Numbered from the stretch's first letter, positions 17,412 through 27,568 are shown. The stretch is 64,000 nucleotides of DNA from Pseudomonas sp. FP2309 (GCF_030687575.1 NZ_CP117439.1:2905501-2969500); one strand, 5' to 3'. Made by a program: numbers and translations. Notes: generated by a model from the letters alone, not told the origin.

Positions 17412-18356
17412 TTAAATAGCCGGAGAGTGACGGGGAGTGCGATGACAATTCAGACACCACACGACACCGGTGACCAGAAGTGCAATCGCCGCAATTTCAT
17501 ATGAGTCGGGCAGCCGATGCTCCCATAGAAATCCAAAAACCAGCGCCGCTAACGTCTCAATCACGAGCACCTGTCCGCTTAGTGCCAGTGGTAGAAGTCG
17601 GCTCGCCTGATTCCAGCACGCATTACCCACAACCGAAGATAAAAACGCTACGCCACCGGCTACCATGACAAAGTGTAGCCATTCGGAGTTGCCATGCGTT
17701 CCGACCTGCCTGCCCAGGACAGGTACCGCCAAAAGCAGTGACTGAGCGCCAGTCATGACCCCTGTCAGCAGTGCCCAGTCATGGGCGGAAACGCTGGCTA
17801 CGTGAACCAGCCGCCGAGCGTTGCTCACTGCGAACCAACTCCATGTCACTAACGCGCCCGCTGCGCATAGAATTCCGGCGAGGTTTGTCAGTATATCTGG
17901 CTTGTCGCCGTTGATCAGTGCGTGCCAGCTGATGAGTACGACCCCGCCCACAGCGCAGAACAGCGAGGGAGTGAGCTTGCGCAAAGAAATAGCGTTGACG
18001 TCATGACGACCTGCCAGCGTGACGAACACCGGAATGAGTCCGACGATCAGAGACGTTGTGGCAATCCCAACCAACTGCACACCGGTGCCCACTAGCGTGT
18101 AGTAAATGAGATTCCCAATCAGGCTAAGCCAGAAGAGTGACTTCCAGTCGACGATAGTGAGATTGGCGCAAACACGCCTCCAGCGGGGCATAAGCAAGGC
18201 CACCGAAATTGCGCCGTAGCAGAGAAATCTCAGAACGGCGAATTGCAGGCCGCTCAGCCCCGGGGTGAGCTGGGGGCCGAGGAAGATCACTCCCCAACAC
18301 AGGCCCGCGCAAACTCCGTAGACAATGCCCTTTAGCAGTAATCGATCAGCAAACAT
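17412..18356 (-). CDS. EamA/DMT-family metabolite exporter
   Basis: The 314-residue integral membrane protein shows about ten hydrophobic segments in two homologous halves, as in the EamA family. Examples are GIVYGVCAGLCWGVIFLGPQ at the start and MVAGGVAFLSSVVGNACWNQ in the second half. Family members export amino acids, purines or drugs; the substrate here is unknown. The chosen ATG (18356) begins at the first cytoplasmic stretch; a start 14 codons upstream is possible. It probably forms an operon with the AraC gene 79 bases upstream on the same strand, which is the likely regulator. Confidence 0.8.
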   Translation of the reverse strand: MFADRLLLKGIVYGVCAGLCWGVIFLGPQLTPGLSGLQFAVLRFLCYGAISVALLMPRWRRVCANLTIVDWKSLFWLSLIGNLIYYTLVGTGVQLVGIATTSLIVGLIPVFVTLAGRHDVNAISLRKLTPSLFCAVGGVVLISWHALINGDKPDILTNLAGILCAAGALVTWSWFAVSNARRLVHVASVSAHDWALLTGVMTGAQSLLLAVPVLGRQVGTHGNSEWLHFVMVAGGVAFLSSVVGNACWNQASRLLPLALSGQVLVIETLAALVFGFLWEHRLPDSYEIAAIALLVTGVVWCLNCHRTPRHSPAI

Positions 18357-18435
18357 TTCATCCGCGCTCCAAAGCGTTATGGGGAAAGTCTGGAGCAACT
18401 GATTCGGGGAGTATTGTCGGTAACTGCGGGATTTT

Positions 18436-19164
18436 TTACCCAGACTGTTTTTGCGTTTTACGATAAACCGCCGGGGTCGTGGCCCTCACGCGCTGCATGG
18501 CACGGGTCAGCGATGCCTGGTCGCAAAAGCCGGCACGCAAGGCAATCTCGGATATGGTCAATGAGGTTCCACGCAACCATCGTTGAGCTTCTTGCAGGCG
18601 TAAATCAGTCAACCAAGCTTGCGGACTCATCTCGAACATTAGCCGGAAACGTTGGTGCATCTGACTGATGCTCATTTTTGCTACTTGAGCCATGCTTTCA
18701 TTGCTCCAGTTCGCTCCAGGATCCGCCTGAACACGAGCGATCAACTGCTTCATGGGGTCTGGAAAGCGGGAGATTCCCGGAGTTAGGGACGACAAAAGCA
18801 GAGGCCCCAATTGGGAGGCCGCGATGGACAATTGTGCGTTGCCGATTAGCTCAGCGAACTCTATAAGCCGACGAGTTGCGGGGGAAATGGGCACATATAT
18901 TTTCTGAGCAAGACGCTCGATCTGGAGCGTTTCAAAAGTCGACGGCGCACAGTCCAAAACTAAAAAACGGCTATCGAGGTTAGTCTGCTGCGAATGGATC
19001 GAGCCAGGTGTCACAAGCGCTGCCAATGACTGATCAATACAGCCGCCGCAACCGTTTACGTCAATTTTCATTTCGCCACGAATCGGCAGTACCAATTGAG
19101 CATGCTCGTGGTGGTGGTGACGGTCTTCCCTCTCATAGCTGCGAACTTCAAGACTTAGAAACAT
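18436..19164 (-). CDS. AraC-family regulator with cupin sensor
   Basis: The product has 242 residues. The N-terminal cupin-type half has a histidine cluster (DRHHHHEHAQLVLPIRGEM). The C-terminal half has two AraC helix-turn-helices, the second being SLTISEIALRAGFCDQASLT followed by RAMQRVRATTPAVYRK. GGAAGG lies about seven bases before the ATG. The arrangement AraC regulator then DMT exporter is common in Pseudomonas and suggests control of efflux of a small metabolite. The inducer is unknown. Confidence 0.85.
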   Translation of the reverse strand: MFLSLEVRSYEREDRHHHHEHAQLVLPIRGEMKIDVNGCGGCIDQSLAALVTPGSIHSQQTNLDSRFLVLDCAPSTFETLQIERLAQKIYVPISPATRRLIEFAELIGNAQLSIAASQLGPLLLSSLTPGISRFPDPMKQLIARVQADPGANWSNESMAQVAKMSISQMHQRFRLMFEMSPQAWLTDLRLQEAQRWLRGTSLTISEIALRAGFCDQASLTRAMQRVRATTPAVYRKTQKQSG

Positions 19165-19399
19165 TACTGCACCTTCCGGCCCGTCTGGTTATCCAAGATT
19201 GACGTTCCACAACGTCCAGTGCGAACCCGCGTCAGGTCAGGCTTGCCACTGATTCTTACATCTGCGGATCAGACCGTTGATCCCACAATCTGTATTGGCC
19301 ATACGCTTACGGCTAGCTAGACTTCGGCAATCATAGGTTGGCCCACCATATTTATCCATCAGACATTACGAACCTGACTATGGAGCGATAGAAGGCCGA

Positions 19400-20146
19400 A
19401 TGCCAGAAGCGGTTCTGATGGCTGAACTGTCTTATGTCGAAGTGCTTGACCTCAAGGACCCGCTATACCGCAAAGGACGAATTGCCGTACACCTGGCTGA
19501 CCGATTACGCTTCTCCACGAAATTCGGTGTGCTCGCAATCATTGTCTTCATCCCTCTGGTTCTACTCGGTACGCGCGTCATCCATCAGATAAACGAGAGC
19601 CTTGCGGTTATTCGCTCGGAACAATTGGGCCAGCGCTATCTGTTGGACGTCACACCTGTGCTGCGCTTATCAATGTTGCATCGCGCGTTGACGAACCGCT
19701 TTCTCAGCGGTGATAGAACCGCTCGAGCCGATCTATCGGCCAACCAGACGAAGCTGGAGGACGCGTTTTCGAAACTGGCCGCCACTGACAGCCAATTCAC
19801 CACGCAGTTGGAAACCGGTGACCGCGTGCAGCGCCTGCACACGGGGGTGCAGCGGTTGATCGAGCAGGCCGCAAAGGCAGATGCCAACCAAAACGAGATG
19901 TTCGACAACTGGAGCGATCAACTCACCGAGACATTGAACTTCGTGTACTACGTATCGGCCACGTCGGGCATGGTCTTGGATGAAGAGCAGGCCCAGGTTG
20001 CAAGGGAGGTAGATCGGAGCCTGGCGAGTATCCGTGATCTTTCAAATCAAGCGGCAGAGGGCTCAAGTCAGACAGCTATTGTGACGTCCTAACTCACAAA
20101 GCTGGCGGTCGAATTGAACAGGCTGGTCAAGCAATTTCAGATGTAG
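19400..20146 (+). pseudogene. Methyl-accepting chemotaxis protein pseudogene (signalling domain deleted, nonsense codon)
   Basis: The N-terminal half is a normal chemoreceptor start: a cytoplasmic stretch, one membrane helix (FGVLAIIVFIPLVLLGTRVI) and a helical sensor domain to about residue 190. A second membrane segment, HAMP and the conserved [14 protein letters not shown] tip should follow but are missing. The frame jumps straight to the extreme C-terminal text EEQAQVAREVDRSLASIRDL, the counterpart of [20 protein letters not shown] in the MCP at 1919-3538. A TAA at 20090-20092 then cuts the tail; past it the same frame continues KLAVELNRLVKQFQM to a TAG at 20144. Internal deletion plus nonsense mutation, so almost certainly non-functional as a receptor. 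Confidence 0.85.
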
Positions 20147-20283
20147 TGATAGCCTTTACTGTAAGTGCCTTCGCTGGACCTAATCCAGGCCTCGGAATGG
20201 CTAGACGTCATTGAATAAGTTGATCATAGTATTTTTCGATTAGGCCAAAGCCACATCTTTCATCCTGGGTTCGACAAGACAAC

Positions 20284-21135
20284 ATGTCTAGCATTGCAAT
20301 CACCGATCTAACTGTGAATTGGGACGTCGACAGCGTCTCGCGGCCCGTTGTGGCCTTGAGCGCCACCTCGGTAACAAAGGACTGGGAAAATGCGACGCAT
20401 CAGCACCGCAAGGCACAGCTGATCTACTCCCTGCGCGGCATCCTCAACTGTGAGATTGAAGACGGTGTCTGGATCGTGCCGCCACAGTGCGCCATATGGA
20501 TTCCGGGAGACTTGCCGCACGCGGCGCGGGGGGCAGGTGAAACGGAATGCTATTGCCTGTTCGTTGAGCCAGACGCCGCACCGGACCTTCCGAAAACCTG
20601 TTGCACGATTTCGGTATCGCCATTGCTACGCGAGTTGTTACTGAAAGTGGCCGGTTTCCCTGAGTCATACGCGCAGGGGGGAAGGGAAGACCGGCTGATT
20701 TCCGTATTGCTCGATGAGTTGGTGGAGGCACCGGTGGAAGACTTGCATCTGCCCATGCCGCGTGATGCCCGATTGCGCCACCTCGTGGAAATGATGCTGG
20801 ACGACCCCACGGACAAGACCTCGAAGGCCGATTGGGCAACTCGAATTGGCATGAGCGAGCGAAGCATGAGCCGTCTTTTGCTGCATGAAATTGGAATGAG
20901 CTTCGGGCGCTGGCGCCGGCAGCTGCATGTGATCCTTGCGCTTCAACGTTTGACCAAGGGTGAAAGCGTGCAAACGGTGGCATTGGAGCTGGGCTACGAA
21001 AACGCCAGCGGCTTCATAACCATGTTCCGCAAGGCGGTCGGCAAGCCTCCGGCACGATACCTCTCGGATCGCATGAGTGGCGTGGAGCTTGCTTCCGTTC
21101 CCAGCATCATGCTCCCCGATGAAATCTCACCCTGA
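20284..21135 (+). CDS. AraC-family regulator (cupin plus HTH)
   Basis: The 283-residue protein has a cupin N-terminal half with the motif HQHRKAQLIYSLRGILNCEI and WIVPPQCAIWIPGDLPHAAR. The C-terminal AraC domain reads DWATRIGMSERSMSRLLLHE, then LGYENASGFITMFRKAVGKP. This is the layout of cupin-type AraC repressors of efflux genes. It is convergent with the Fur-type gene (5-base gap) at the edge of an RND efflux operon, which it may control. The region from here to about 30.2 kb has strongly GC-rich third positions compared with the flanks, consistent with acquisition as a block. The ribosome binding site is weak. Confidence 0.85.
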   Translation: MSSIAITDLTVNWDVDSVSRPVVALSATSVTKDWENATHQHRKAQLIYSLRGILNCEIEDGVWIVPPQCAIWIPGDLPHAARGAGETECYCLFVEPDAAPDLPKTCCTISVSPLLRELLLKVAGFPESYAQGGREDRLISVLLDELVEAPVEDLHLPMPRDARLRHLVEMMLDDPTDKTSKADWATRIGMSERSMSRLLLHEIGMSFGRWRRQLHVILALQRLTKGESVQTVALELGYENASGFITMFRKAVGKPPARYLSDRMSGVELASVPSIMLPDEISP

Positions 21136-21140
21136 TTGGA

Positions 21141-21755
21141 TCAGGCTGTCTTGGCCCGGGACCACCGACCGCCCTGCATCGTCTGCGGCCCTTCCTTGCA
21201 GTGGTGCCGACATTTCGCACATGTTGTGGTGATGGTGAAGACTGACTCCTCGTCGAGAGCTAAGCCCTCCTCGGACGCCAGCGACTGCAGGTGTTCATGC
21301 AACGCCAGGTTTTCAATGAAAACCAGCCGCGCGCCACAATGACATCGCAGTGTGTCGTGCTGGTCGCTTGGCGCCTCCGGTTTGATTGCATAGAACGCGC
21401 GCCCATGTGTGCCTTCTGTGCGAACCAGCAACCCAGCGGTCCAGAGATCATTCAGCGTTCGGTAGATCGATCCAGGCGCGAAGCTGTCGAATTGCGAGCT
21501 GAGGATACGAGACATCTGGTTGGCATTTAGACAGTTCGGGGTCGCCTTCTCCAGCGCGTTCAAGACTCTGGTACGAGCGATCGTCGGTCGCAGTCGGCTC
21601 GCCAGCAATCGTTGTTCCTGAGACGATGTCGGCGCTCCGGCCTCTGGATTGGCTGCTGCGGTGTGCTTCATCATGTGTTTGCCTGACGTCAGGTTCTTGC
21701 TACCGAATGATGTAATCAGGTCAATGATCCGGGGTTGGGCATCGTGCGGTTCCAT
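21141..21755 (-). CDS. Fur-family metalloregulator
   Basis: The 204-residue protein has an extended N-terminus (about 50 residues) before the Fur-type winged helix (RPTIARTRVLNALEKATPNC, then SFAPGSIYRTLNDLWTAGLL). The dimerisation/metal domain follows, with His/Cys ligands in HDTLRCHCGARLVFIEN and CAKCRHHC; two CxC/CxxC pairs could hold structural zinc. It is longer than typical Fur (about 135-150) or Zur (about 160). The ATG at 21755 has GAAGG at the right distance, so the long N-terminus seems real. It lies 125 bases downstream of the efflux operon on the same strand, opposite a TonB receptor, which suggests metal- or siderophore-linked control. Confidence 0.82.
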   Translation of the reverse strand: MEPHDAQPRIIDLITSFGSKNLTSGKHMMKHTAAANPEAGAPTSSQEQRLLASRLRPTIARTRVLNALEKATPNCLNANQMSRILSSQFDSFAPGSIYRTLNDLWTAGLLVRTEGTHGRAFYAIKPEAPSDQHDTLRCHCGARLVFIENLALHEHLQSLASEEGLALDEESVFTITTTCAKCRHHCKEGPQTMQGGRWSRAKTA

Positions 21756-21880
21756 CTCTGTATTCCTTCGCTATGCCGGATATCCGATTGCTTGTGACAA
21801 TGCGGAGCGGCGTGGCTAATCGTTGGTCTCGGACATGGGCGCAATGTTGGGGCCGTCACCGAGCCCCATGTCCGTAAGCG

Positions 21881-23350
21881 TTACTGCGCAGCGGCCTGTT
21901 CCCATCCGCCGCCAAGCGCCTTGAACACGCTGACCCGCGCGGCACCTACGCGCTGGTCAGCAACCGCTACCTGCGACTTCGTGTCGATCAGACTGGTCTG
22001 CGCGACAATCACGTCGAGGTAGCTGATAGACCCGGCGCGGTAACGCTGGTCTGCCAACTGGAAGGCTTTTTCGGCCCGGTCGCGCGCTTCGATCAGTGCC
22101 TCGCGCTGCTGCATTGCGGCGCCGTATGCACTCAACGATTGTTCGGACTCCTTCAGGGCATTCAGCACGGCGCCATCGAAGCTGGCCAGCGATGCCGCGT
22201 TTTGCGCCTTTGCCTGTGCGATGCGGCTACGAGCGACCATCGTGTTGGGAAAGCTCCAGGAGATCAGCGGCCCGAAGGAGAACGACCAGGTGCGATTGCC
22301 TTTTAGATAGTCGTTGCGCAGGTAGTTACCGGAGGCGCCCAGCGTGACGCGCGGATAGAGGTCGGCAACGGCCACGCCGATGCGGGCGGTATCGGCGGCC
22401 AGTTGGCGCTCGGCCTGGCGCAAGTCCGGGCGGCGGCGCAGCAGCGCGGTGCCATCACCGATCGGCAGCGCCCCCGCGATCTCCGGTGCCTGGGTGCAGT
22501 TGCGCGCCGACTCGGGTATTTGCGACGGCGTGCGGCCCACCAGCGCGGCCAGTTCGAACAACGCGGCATCCCGCTGACCCTTTAACGGCGGCAAGGCAGC
22601 CCGGGCCTGGGCCAGCGTGACACCGGCCCGTTCCACATCCAGATGCGACGCCGAGCCGGCGCGTTCCTGGCCGCTGACCAGATCCAGGCTGCGCTGAGCC
22701 AGGTCAATGGACGAGTGTGCGACGCCGATGGATTCGCCATAGGTGCAGGCGTCCACATAGGCACGTGTCGTCTCGGCGACGACGACGACCTTGGCGGCAT
22801 CATGGGCTGCGGCGACGGCATCGGTGTCGTCGCGTGCGGCCTCGATGTCGCGCCTGACCCGACCGAAAAGATCGAGTTCGTAGGAAACGTCGAGGCCACC
22901 GCTGTAGCTCCATTGTGTGGGCGCCTGGCCGGTACCCGTCCACGTGGACTGGTCGCGGCCATAGCCTGCGCCCGCCGACACGCTGGTCGAGGGAAACAGG
23001 CCACCGCGCGCTTCGTTGTAGATGGCCCTTGCGCGGTCTAGGTTGGCCAGCGTCACGCGCAGGTTGGTATTGGCCGACAGAGCTTCCTGCACCAGCTTGT
23101 CGAGTGCCGGATCGTCATACAGCTTCCACCAGTCCGCCGGCAGTGATGCAGCGGATTCCGTATCGGCCGGCTTGCTGACGAAGGCGCCTGCCGCGTTTTC
23201 CGGCGTGGCCGGAGCGCGATAGTCGGGGCCGCTGGCGCAACCTGCGGTTATCAACGCAATGGCAATGGCCATTAAGGCAGCGCGCCGAGGGAAAAACATG
23301 GCTGGATGCGAAGCAGTCGTCATGGCAGCAATCGCTTTAGAGTCAGACAT
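21881..23350 (-). CDS. RND efflux outer-membrane lipoprotein (NodT/OprM family)
   Basis: The 489-residue product is a TolC-like channel of the NodT family. A lipoprotein signal peptide ends in LITAGC, so the mature protein is lipidated at Cys. Two repeated outer-membrane-efflux segments follow (LPADWWKLYDDPALDKLVQE; RRRPDLRQAERQLAADTARI; YRAGSISYLDVIVAQTSLID). The ATG overlaps the RND pump stop (ATGTCTGA) and follows GGAGG; a start seven codons earlier is unlikely. It completes a periplasmic adaptor-pump-channel operon read on the minus strand. Confidence 0.9.
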   Translation of the reverse strand: MSDSKAIAAMTTASHPAMFFPRRAALMAIAIALITAGCASGPDYRAPATPENAAGAFVSKPADTESAASLPADWWKLYDDPALDKLVQEALSANTNLRVTLANLDRARAIYNEARGGLFPSTSVSAGAGYGRDQSTWTGTGQAPTQWSYSGGLDVSYELDLFGRVRRDIEAARDDTDAVAAAHDAAKVVVVAETTRAYVDACTYGESIGVAHSSIDLAQRSLDLVSGQERAGSASHLDVERAGVTLAQARAALPPLKGQRDAALFELAALVGRTPSQIPESARNCTQAPEIAGALPIGDGTALLRRRPDLRQAERQLAADTARIGVAVADLYPRVTLGASGNYLRNDYLKGNRTWSFSFGPLISWSFPNTMVARSRIAQAKAQNAASLASFDGAVLNALKESEQSLSAYGAAMQQREALIEARDRAEKAFQLADQRYRAGSISYLDVIVAQTSLIDTKSQVAVADQRVGAARVSVFKALGGGWEQAAAQ

Positions 23351-26300
23351 CGGGGGCCTCCGCAGTGGCAAGTTCGCGGGCGCGGGGACTTTCCGCTGCC
23401 GCCCGGTGATCCTCGGCGAGGAAGCTGTATATGGTGGGCAGCACGAACAGCGTGAAGAAGGTGCCGACCAGCATGCCCATTACCACCACAATGCCGATGG
23501 AGAAGCGGCTGGCCGAACCCGCGCCATCTGCGAACAGCAGTGGCACCAGGCCGGCGACCATCGCCGCGGTGGTCATCAGCACGGGGCGCATACGCACCGC
23601 CGCGGCCTTCTCGATGGCCTCTATACGGCTCAAGTTTTCGTGATGCTGGATGTGGTTGGCGAAGGTGACCATCAGGATACCGTGCTTGGAGATCAGACCG
23701 ATCAGCGTAACCAGTCCGATCTGGGTGTAGATGTTGAGCGTCGCGTAGCCCAGCCATAGCGGCACCAATGCGCCACAAATCGCCAGCGGCACCGTCACCA
23801 GGATCACCAGCGGGTCGCGCAGGCTCTCGAACTGCGCCGCCAGTACCAGGAAGATGACCACCAGCGCGAAGCAGAACGACACCAGCAGGCGGTTGCCTTC
23901 CTGCACGAACTGGCGGCTGTCGCTGAGCCAGTCCACGCTGGTGCCGGGTGGTAGGGGTTGCGATTGCAGGAACGCCACGGCGTCACCCATGGTCACGCCC
24001 GGGGCGGGCAGCATTTCCAGCGTGGCCGAGTTCATCTGACCGAACTGGGTGAGCTGGTTAGCCTGCGGACGCATTTCGACGCGCGTCACGGTCGATAGCG
24101 GTACCAGTGCGCCGGAGGTCGCCTTGACGTAGAAGCGCCCGAGGTCTTCCGGTGTCATGCGTTCGCCGCCGCGCACCTGCGGGATCACGTCGTAGGAGCG
24201 GTCGTGGAAGTTGAAGCGGTTGACGTAGTTCTCACCGACCAGCACGGCCAGGGTGTCGGCGATGGACTGCATGGTCACGCCCATTTCGCTTGCCTTCGCA
24301 TTGTCGATGCTGATGTGCGCCTGCGGACTGTCGTAGGACAGGTCGTTCTGCACGTAGAGGAACAGGCCGCTGGCATAGGCGGCGAACTTGATCTTCTCGC
24401 CAGTCTCGTAAAGCGTCTTGAAGTCGTCCGGCGAGCGCAGCACCATCTGCACCGGCAGGCCGCCGCTGGAACCCGGTAGCGGGGGCAACTGCACGGCGGT
24501 CAGCGTCTCGCCGTCAATGGCGCCGCCGGCGGCCTGGATCTGGCCCTGGATGTCGGTGGCCGATCGTTTGCGTTCCGACCAGTCCTTGAGGATCGCGCCG
24601 CCGATCATCTTGTTCTGGCCGCCTGCATAGTCGCCGATAATCATGAAGCTGCTGTCGAACTCCGGAATCGACTCGAACAGCTTTTCGATCTGCTGGGCAT
24701 AGTGGGCGGTATAGCCCACGCCGGCATACTGCGGTGCCTTGGTGACGACGATTACGGCGCCCTGATCCTCGGTTGGCGCCAGTTCGTGGCGGGTGCCGGT
24801 GAACAGCACCACGATGGCGGCCAGCACGACCGCGCCGACCAGCAGCACGGCACCGCGAGCGGCAAGCGTGCGGGCCAGCAGGCGTCCATAGAATGCGGTC
24901 AGCCCTTCCATGGAGTGTTCGATGCGCTTCGCCAGCCGTCCCTCGGTTTGCTTGGAACTGAGCAGCATCGAGCTCATCACCGGCGAGAGCGTCAGCGCAA
25001 CGATCCCCGAGACGATCACGGAACCGGCCAGCGTGAAGGCGAACTCCTTGAACAGCGTGCCGGTCAGCCCGCCCATCATGCCGATCGGCGCATAGACCGC
25101 CGCCAGCGTGATGGTCATGGCGATCACCGGTCCGACGATTTCGCGCGCTCCGAGCAGTGCCGCACGCACGGGTGTCAGTCCTTCCTCGATGTGGCGATGG
25201 ATGTTCTCCACCACGACGATGGCATCGTCCACCACCAGCCCGATCGCCAGCACCATCGCCAGCAGCGTCAACAGGTTGATCGAGAAGCCGCAGGCCAGCA
25301 TCAGCGCCGCCGTGCCAACCAGCGACAACGGAATGGTAACGACCGGAATGATGACGGCGCGGAAGGTGCCGAGGAACAGGAAGATCACCACGATCACGAT
25401 CACGATGGCTTCGATCAGCGTGTGTTTCACTTCCTCGATGGAGGCGTTGACGAAGCGTGCGACGTCGTAGTTGGGTGCCACCGTCAGTCCCGGCGGCGCC
25501 ATCGCACGGATCTTGGGCAGCAGTTCGTTGGCCTGCTTGACGATCTCCAGAGGATTTCCATCGGGCGTCGGCTGGAGGGCAACGAAGATAGCGGGGACGC
25601 CGTTAGCGAACGAGAGATTGTTGTAGTTCTGACCACCGATTTCCATCGTGGCGACATCCGATAGCCGCACCACGCCGCCCCCAGGGCTGGACTTGATGAC
25701 CATCTGGCGGAAGTCCTCGACGCTACGCAGGTCGGTGTCGGCGCTGATGTTGGTGACCGTCAGCGCGCTCTTGAGCTGGCCTGGCGCAGCCTGCACGTTG
25801 TTGGCGCGCAGTGCGGCCGAAATCTCGCCGGCCGACAGTCCATGTGCCGCCAAGCGTACCGGATCGATCCAGACGCGCATGGCCAGCGCCTGACCGCCAA
25901 AGACGTCGGCCGAGGCCACGCCGGGAATGCTTGTGAATAACGGCTGCGCTACCCGGGATGCGAAATCCGTTACCTGTGGGATCGACAGGGTCTTGCTATA
26001 GAAGGCGACGTATTGCACGGCGGTGCCGCCCTCGGTGGACTTGGCGATGACCGGATCGGTGACACCGGCCGGCAACTGGTACTTGACCTGCTGCACCTTG
26101 GCGAGGATCTCGGTCATCGCGCGATCGGCGTTGGCGTTGAGTACCAGCCGCGCCTTAATCTCGCTTTTGCCCTGCGTGGTGGTCGAGCTGAGGTATTCGA
26201 TGCCGCTGGCCGTGGCGATGGACTGCGCGATCGGGGTGGTGACGAAGCCCTGCATCACGTCCTGGGTCGCACCCGGAAGCGTGGTGCTGACCGTGATGGT

Positions 26301-26429
26301 GGCGTTTTCAAGATAGGGGTACTGCCGCACGGGCAGCAGGAACAAGGCGGTGGCGCCCATCAGCAGGATCAACAGGCTGACGACCAGCGCCAGAATGGGC
26401 CGGCGGATGAATATGTCGGTGAAATGCAT
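23343..26429 (-). CDS. RND multidrug efflux transporter (HAE-1 family)
   Basis: The 1028-residue inner-membrane proton antiporter is of MexF/MdtB type. It starts HFTDIFIRRPILALVVSLLI and has the RND layout of two sets of six transmembrane helices around two large periplasmic loops. The proton-relay aspartates are present in TM4 (VLAIGLVVDDAIVVVENIHR). The length is typical. It pumps drugs, dyes or siderophores through the adaptor and channel encoded on either side. The adaptor gene ends 11 bases upstream and the channel gene overlaps the 3' end. The nearby TonB receptor makes a siderophore substrate conceivable, but nothing in the pump itself shows it. Confidence 0.92.
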   Translation of the reverse strand: MHFTDIFIRRPILALVVSLLILLMGATALFLLPVRQYPYLENATITVSTTLPGATQDVMQGFVTTPIAQSIATASGIEYLSSTTTQGKSEIKARLVLNANADRAMTEILAKVQQVKYQLPAGVTDPVIAKSTEGGTAVQYVAFYSKTLSIPQVTDFASRVAQPLFTSIPGVASADVFGGQALAMRVWIDPVRLAAHGLSAGEISAALRANNVQAAPGQLKSALTVTNISADTDLRSVEDFRQMVIKSSPGGGVVRLSDVATMEIGGQNYNNLSFANGVPAIFVALQPTPDGNPLEIVKQANELLPKIRAMAPPGLTVAPNYDVARFVNASIEEVKHTLIEAIVIVIVVIFLFLGTFRAVIIPVVTIPLSLVGTAALMLACGFSINLLTLLAMVLAIGLVVDDAIVVVENIHRHIEEGLTPVRAALLGAREIVGPVIAMTITLAAVYAPIGMMGGLTGTLFKEFAFTLAGSVIVSGIVALTLSPVMSSMLLSSKQTEGRLAKRIEHSMEGLTAFYGRLLARTLAARGAVLLVGAVVLAAIVVLFTGTRHELAPTEDQGAVIVVTKAPQYAGVGYTAHYAQQIEKLFESIPEFDSSFMIIGDYAGGQNKMIGGAILKDWSERKRSATDIQGQIQAAGGAIDGETLTAVQLPPLPGSSGGLPVQMVLRSPDDFKTLYETGEKIKFAAYASGLFLYVQNDLSYDSPQAHISIDNAKASEMGVTMQSIADTLAVLVGENYVNRFNFHDRSYDVIPQVRGGERMTPEDLGRFYVKATSGALVPLSTVTRVEMRPQANQLTQFGQMNSATLEMLPAPGVTMGDAVAFLQSQPLPPGTSVDWLSDSRQFVQEGNRLLVSFCFALVVIFLVLAAQFESLRDPLVILVTVPLAICGALVPLWLGYATLNIYTQIGLVTLIGLISKHGILMVTFANHIQHHENLSRIEAIEKAAAVRMRPVLMTTAAMVAGLVPLLFADGAGSASRFSIGIVVVMGMLVGTFFTLFVLPTIYSFLAEDHRAAAESPRARELATAEAPDV

Positions 26430-26440
26430 GGTGCCGTCCT

Positions 26441-27568
26441 CTATCGTGCGCTGGCGGCGGGGGCAACCGCCGGGGCGGCAGGCGCAGGTGCATTGATCTT
26501 CACCGCCGCACCGGGCGGCAGTCGATTCTGACCAGCCATAACTACGATGTCGCCAGGCTTGACGCCCTGGGTCACGAGGACTTCCTCGCCGAGCCGGCGA
26601 CCAGTGACGACTGGCACGGCGACCGCCTTGCCGATGCCCTGCGAGTCGACATCCTGCACGAGCACCACACTGTCACCGGAGGCCGAAGTCTGGATCGCCG
26701 TCAGCGGCAACACGATGGCGTCGGTGGTCGCGGGCAACGCCAGCCGCGCCGTGGCGTACATGCCGGACTTAAGCAGCCTGTCGGCATTGGACAACAGTGC
26801 CTGCACGGCCACATTGCGGGTTTCGCCGTCGATGCGTGGTTCGATGGTGCTGATCTTGGCGTTGAATACCTGACCTGGTGCTGCATCTACCGTCACCTGC
26901 ACCGGTGCGCCCGGCGTCAGCTTGGGCAAGTCCTGCTGGGGCAGCGTGAAGTTTACGTAGAGCGGGTCAAGCTGGGTCAGCGTGGCGATCACATCGCCGG
27001 CATTGAGGTACTGGCCGGGATTGATGCGCCGGATGCCGAGCTGGCCGGAGAACGGCGCACGGATGGCCTTCTGCTGAATGCGCGCGTCCAGTTGCCGCAC
27101 CGCCGCAACGTCCTGGGCGGCTTGCGACTTGCGTTGTTCGAGCAATTCGCGTGGCTCTGCGCCGGTAGGGGCCAGTTCCTGTGAGCGACGGAGTTGCGAT
27201 TGGGCGAAATCGGCCTTGGCTGCGGCAGCGGCACGATCCGCTTGTTCGGGGGCGTCGTAGAGCTGAACCAGCACCGTCCCTTCCTTCACGGACTGGCCGG
27301 CGTCGAAATGAATGGCTGTCACGCGGCCCGACGTGTCGGGAGCCAGCAGCACTTCGCGAACGGCTTGCAAATTGCCGACGGCCTGCAACTCCTCGGCCAC
27401 GCCGCGAGGTTCGGCGCGGATCGTCGAGACGGGCATCGGCGGCATAGCGTAATGTTCCGCGCCACCGGCGCGGGTGGTGCGCCAGGCATACAGCATGCCG
27501 AAGACCATGACGAGCGCAACAACACTTACGACGATGGGTTTGGCACGGGAGATAACAGCGGTGCTCAT
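26441..27568 (-). CDS. RND periplasmic adaptor (membrane fusion protein)
   Basis: The 375-residue HlyD/AcrA-type protein has an N-terminal membrane anchor (IVVSVVALVMVFGMLYAW). The lipoyl halves are split by a helical hairpin (GNLQAVREVLLAPDTSGRV; then IRAPFSGQLGIRRINPGQYL). Beta-barrel and membrane-proximal domains follow, ending in a Pro/Ala-rich tail. The ATG at 27568 follows GGGAGG; the longer frame upstream has no signal and covers the promoter. It is the first gene of the efflux operon and is divergent from the TonB receptor gene. Confidence 0.9.
   Translation of the reverse strand: MSTAVISRAKPIVVSVVALVMVFGMLYAWRTTRAGGAEHYAMPPMPVSTIRAEPRGVAEELQAVGNLQAVREVLLAPDTSGRVTAIHFDAGQSVKEGTVLVQLYDAPEQADRAAAAAKADFAQSQLRRSQELAPTGAEPRELLEQRKSQAAQDVAAVRQLDARIQQKAIRAPFSGQLGIRRINPGQYLNAGDVIATLTQLDPLYVNFTLPQQDLPKLTPGAPVQVTVDAAPGQVFNAKISTIEPRIDGETRNVAVQALLSNADRLLKSGMYATARLALPATTDAIVLPLTAIQTSASGDSVVLVQDVDSQGIGKAVAVPVVTGRRLGEEVLVTQGVKPGDIVVMAGQNRLPPGAAVKINAPAPAAPAVAPAASAR

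Noticed and set aside
24702..25664. 320-codon plus-strand open frame
   Set aside because: Antisense shadow of the RND pump gene, dominated by D/H/Q/R repeats without any domain.
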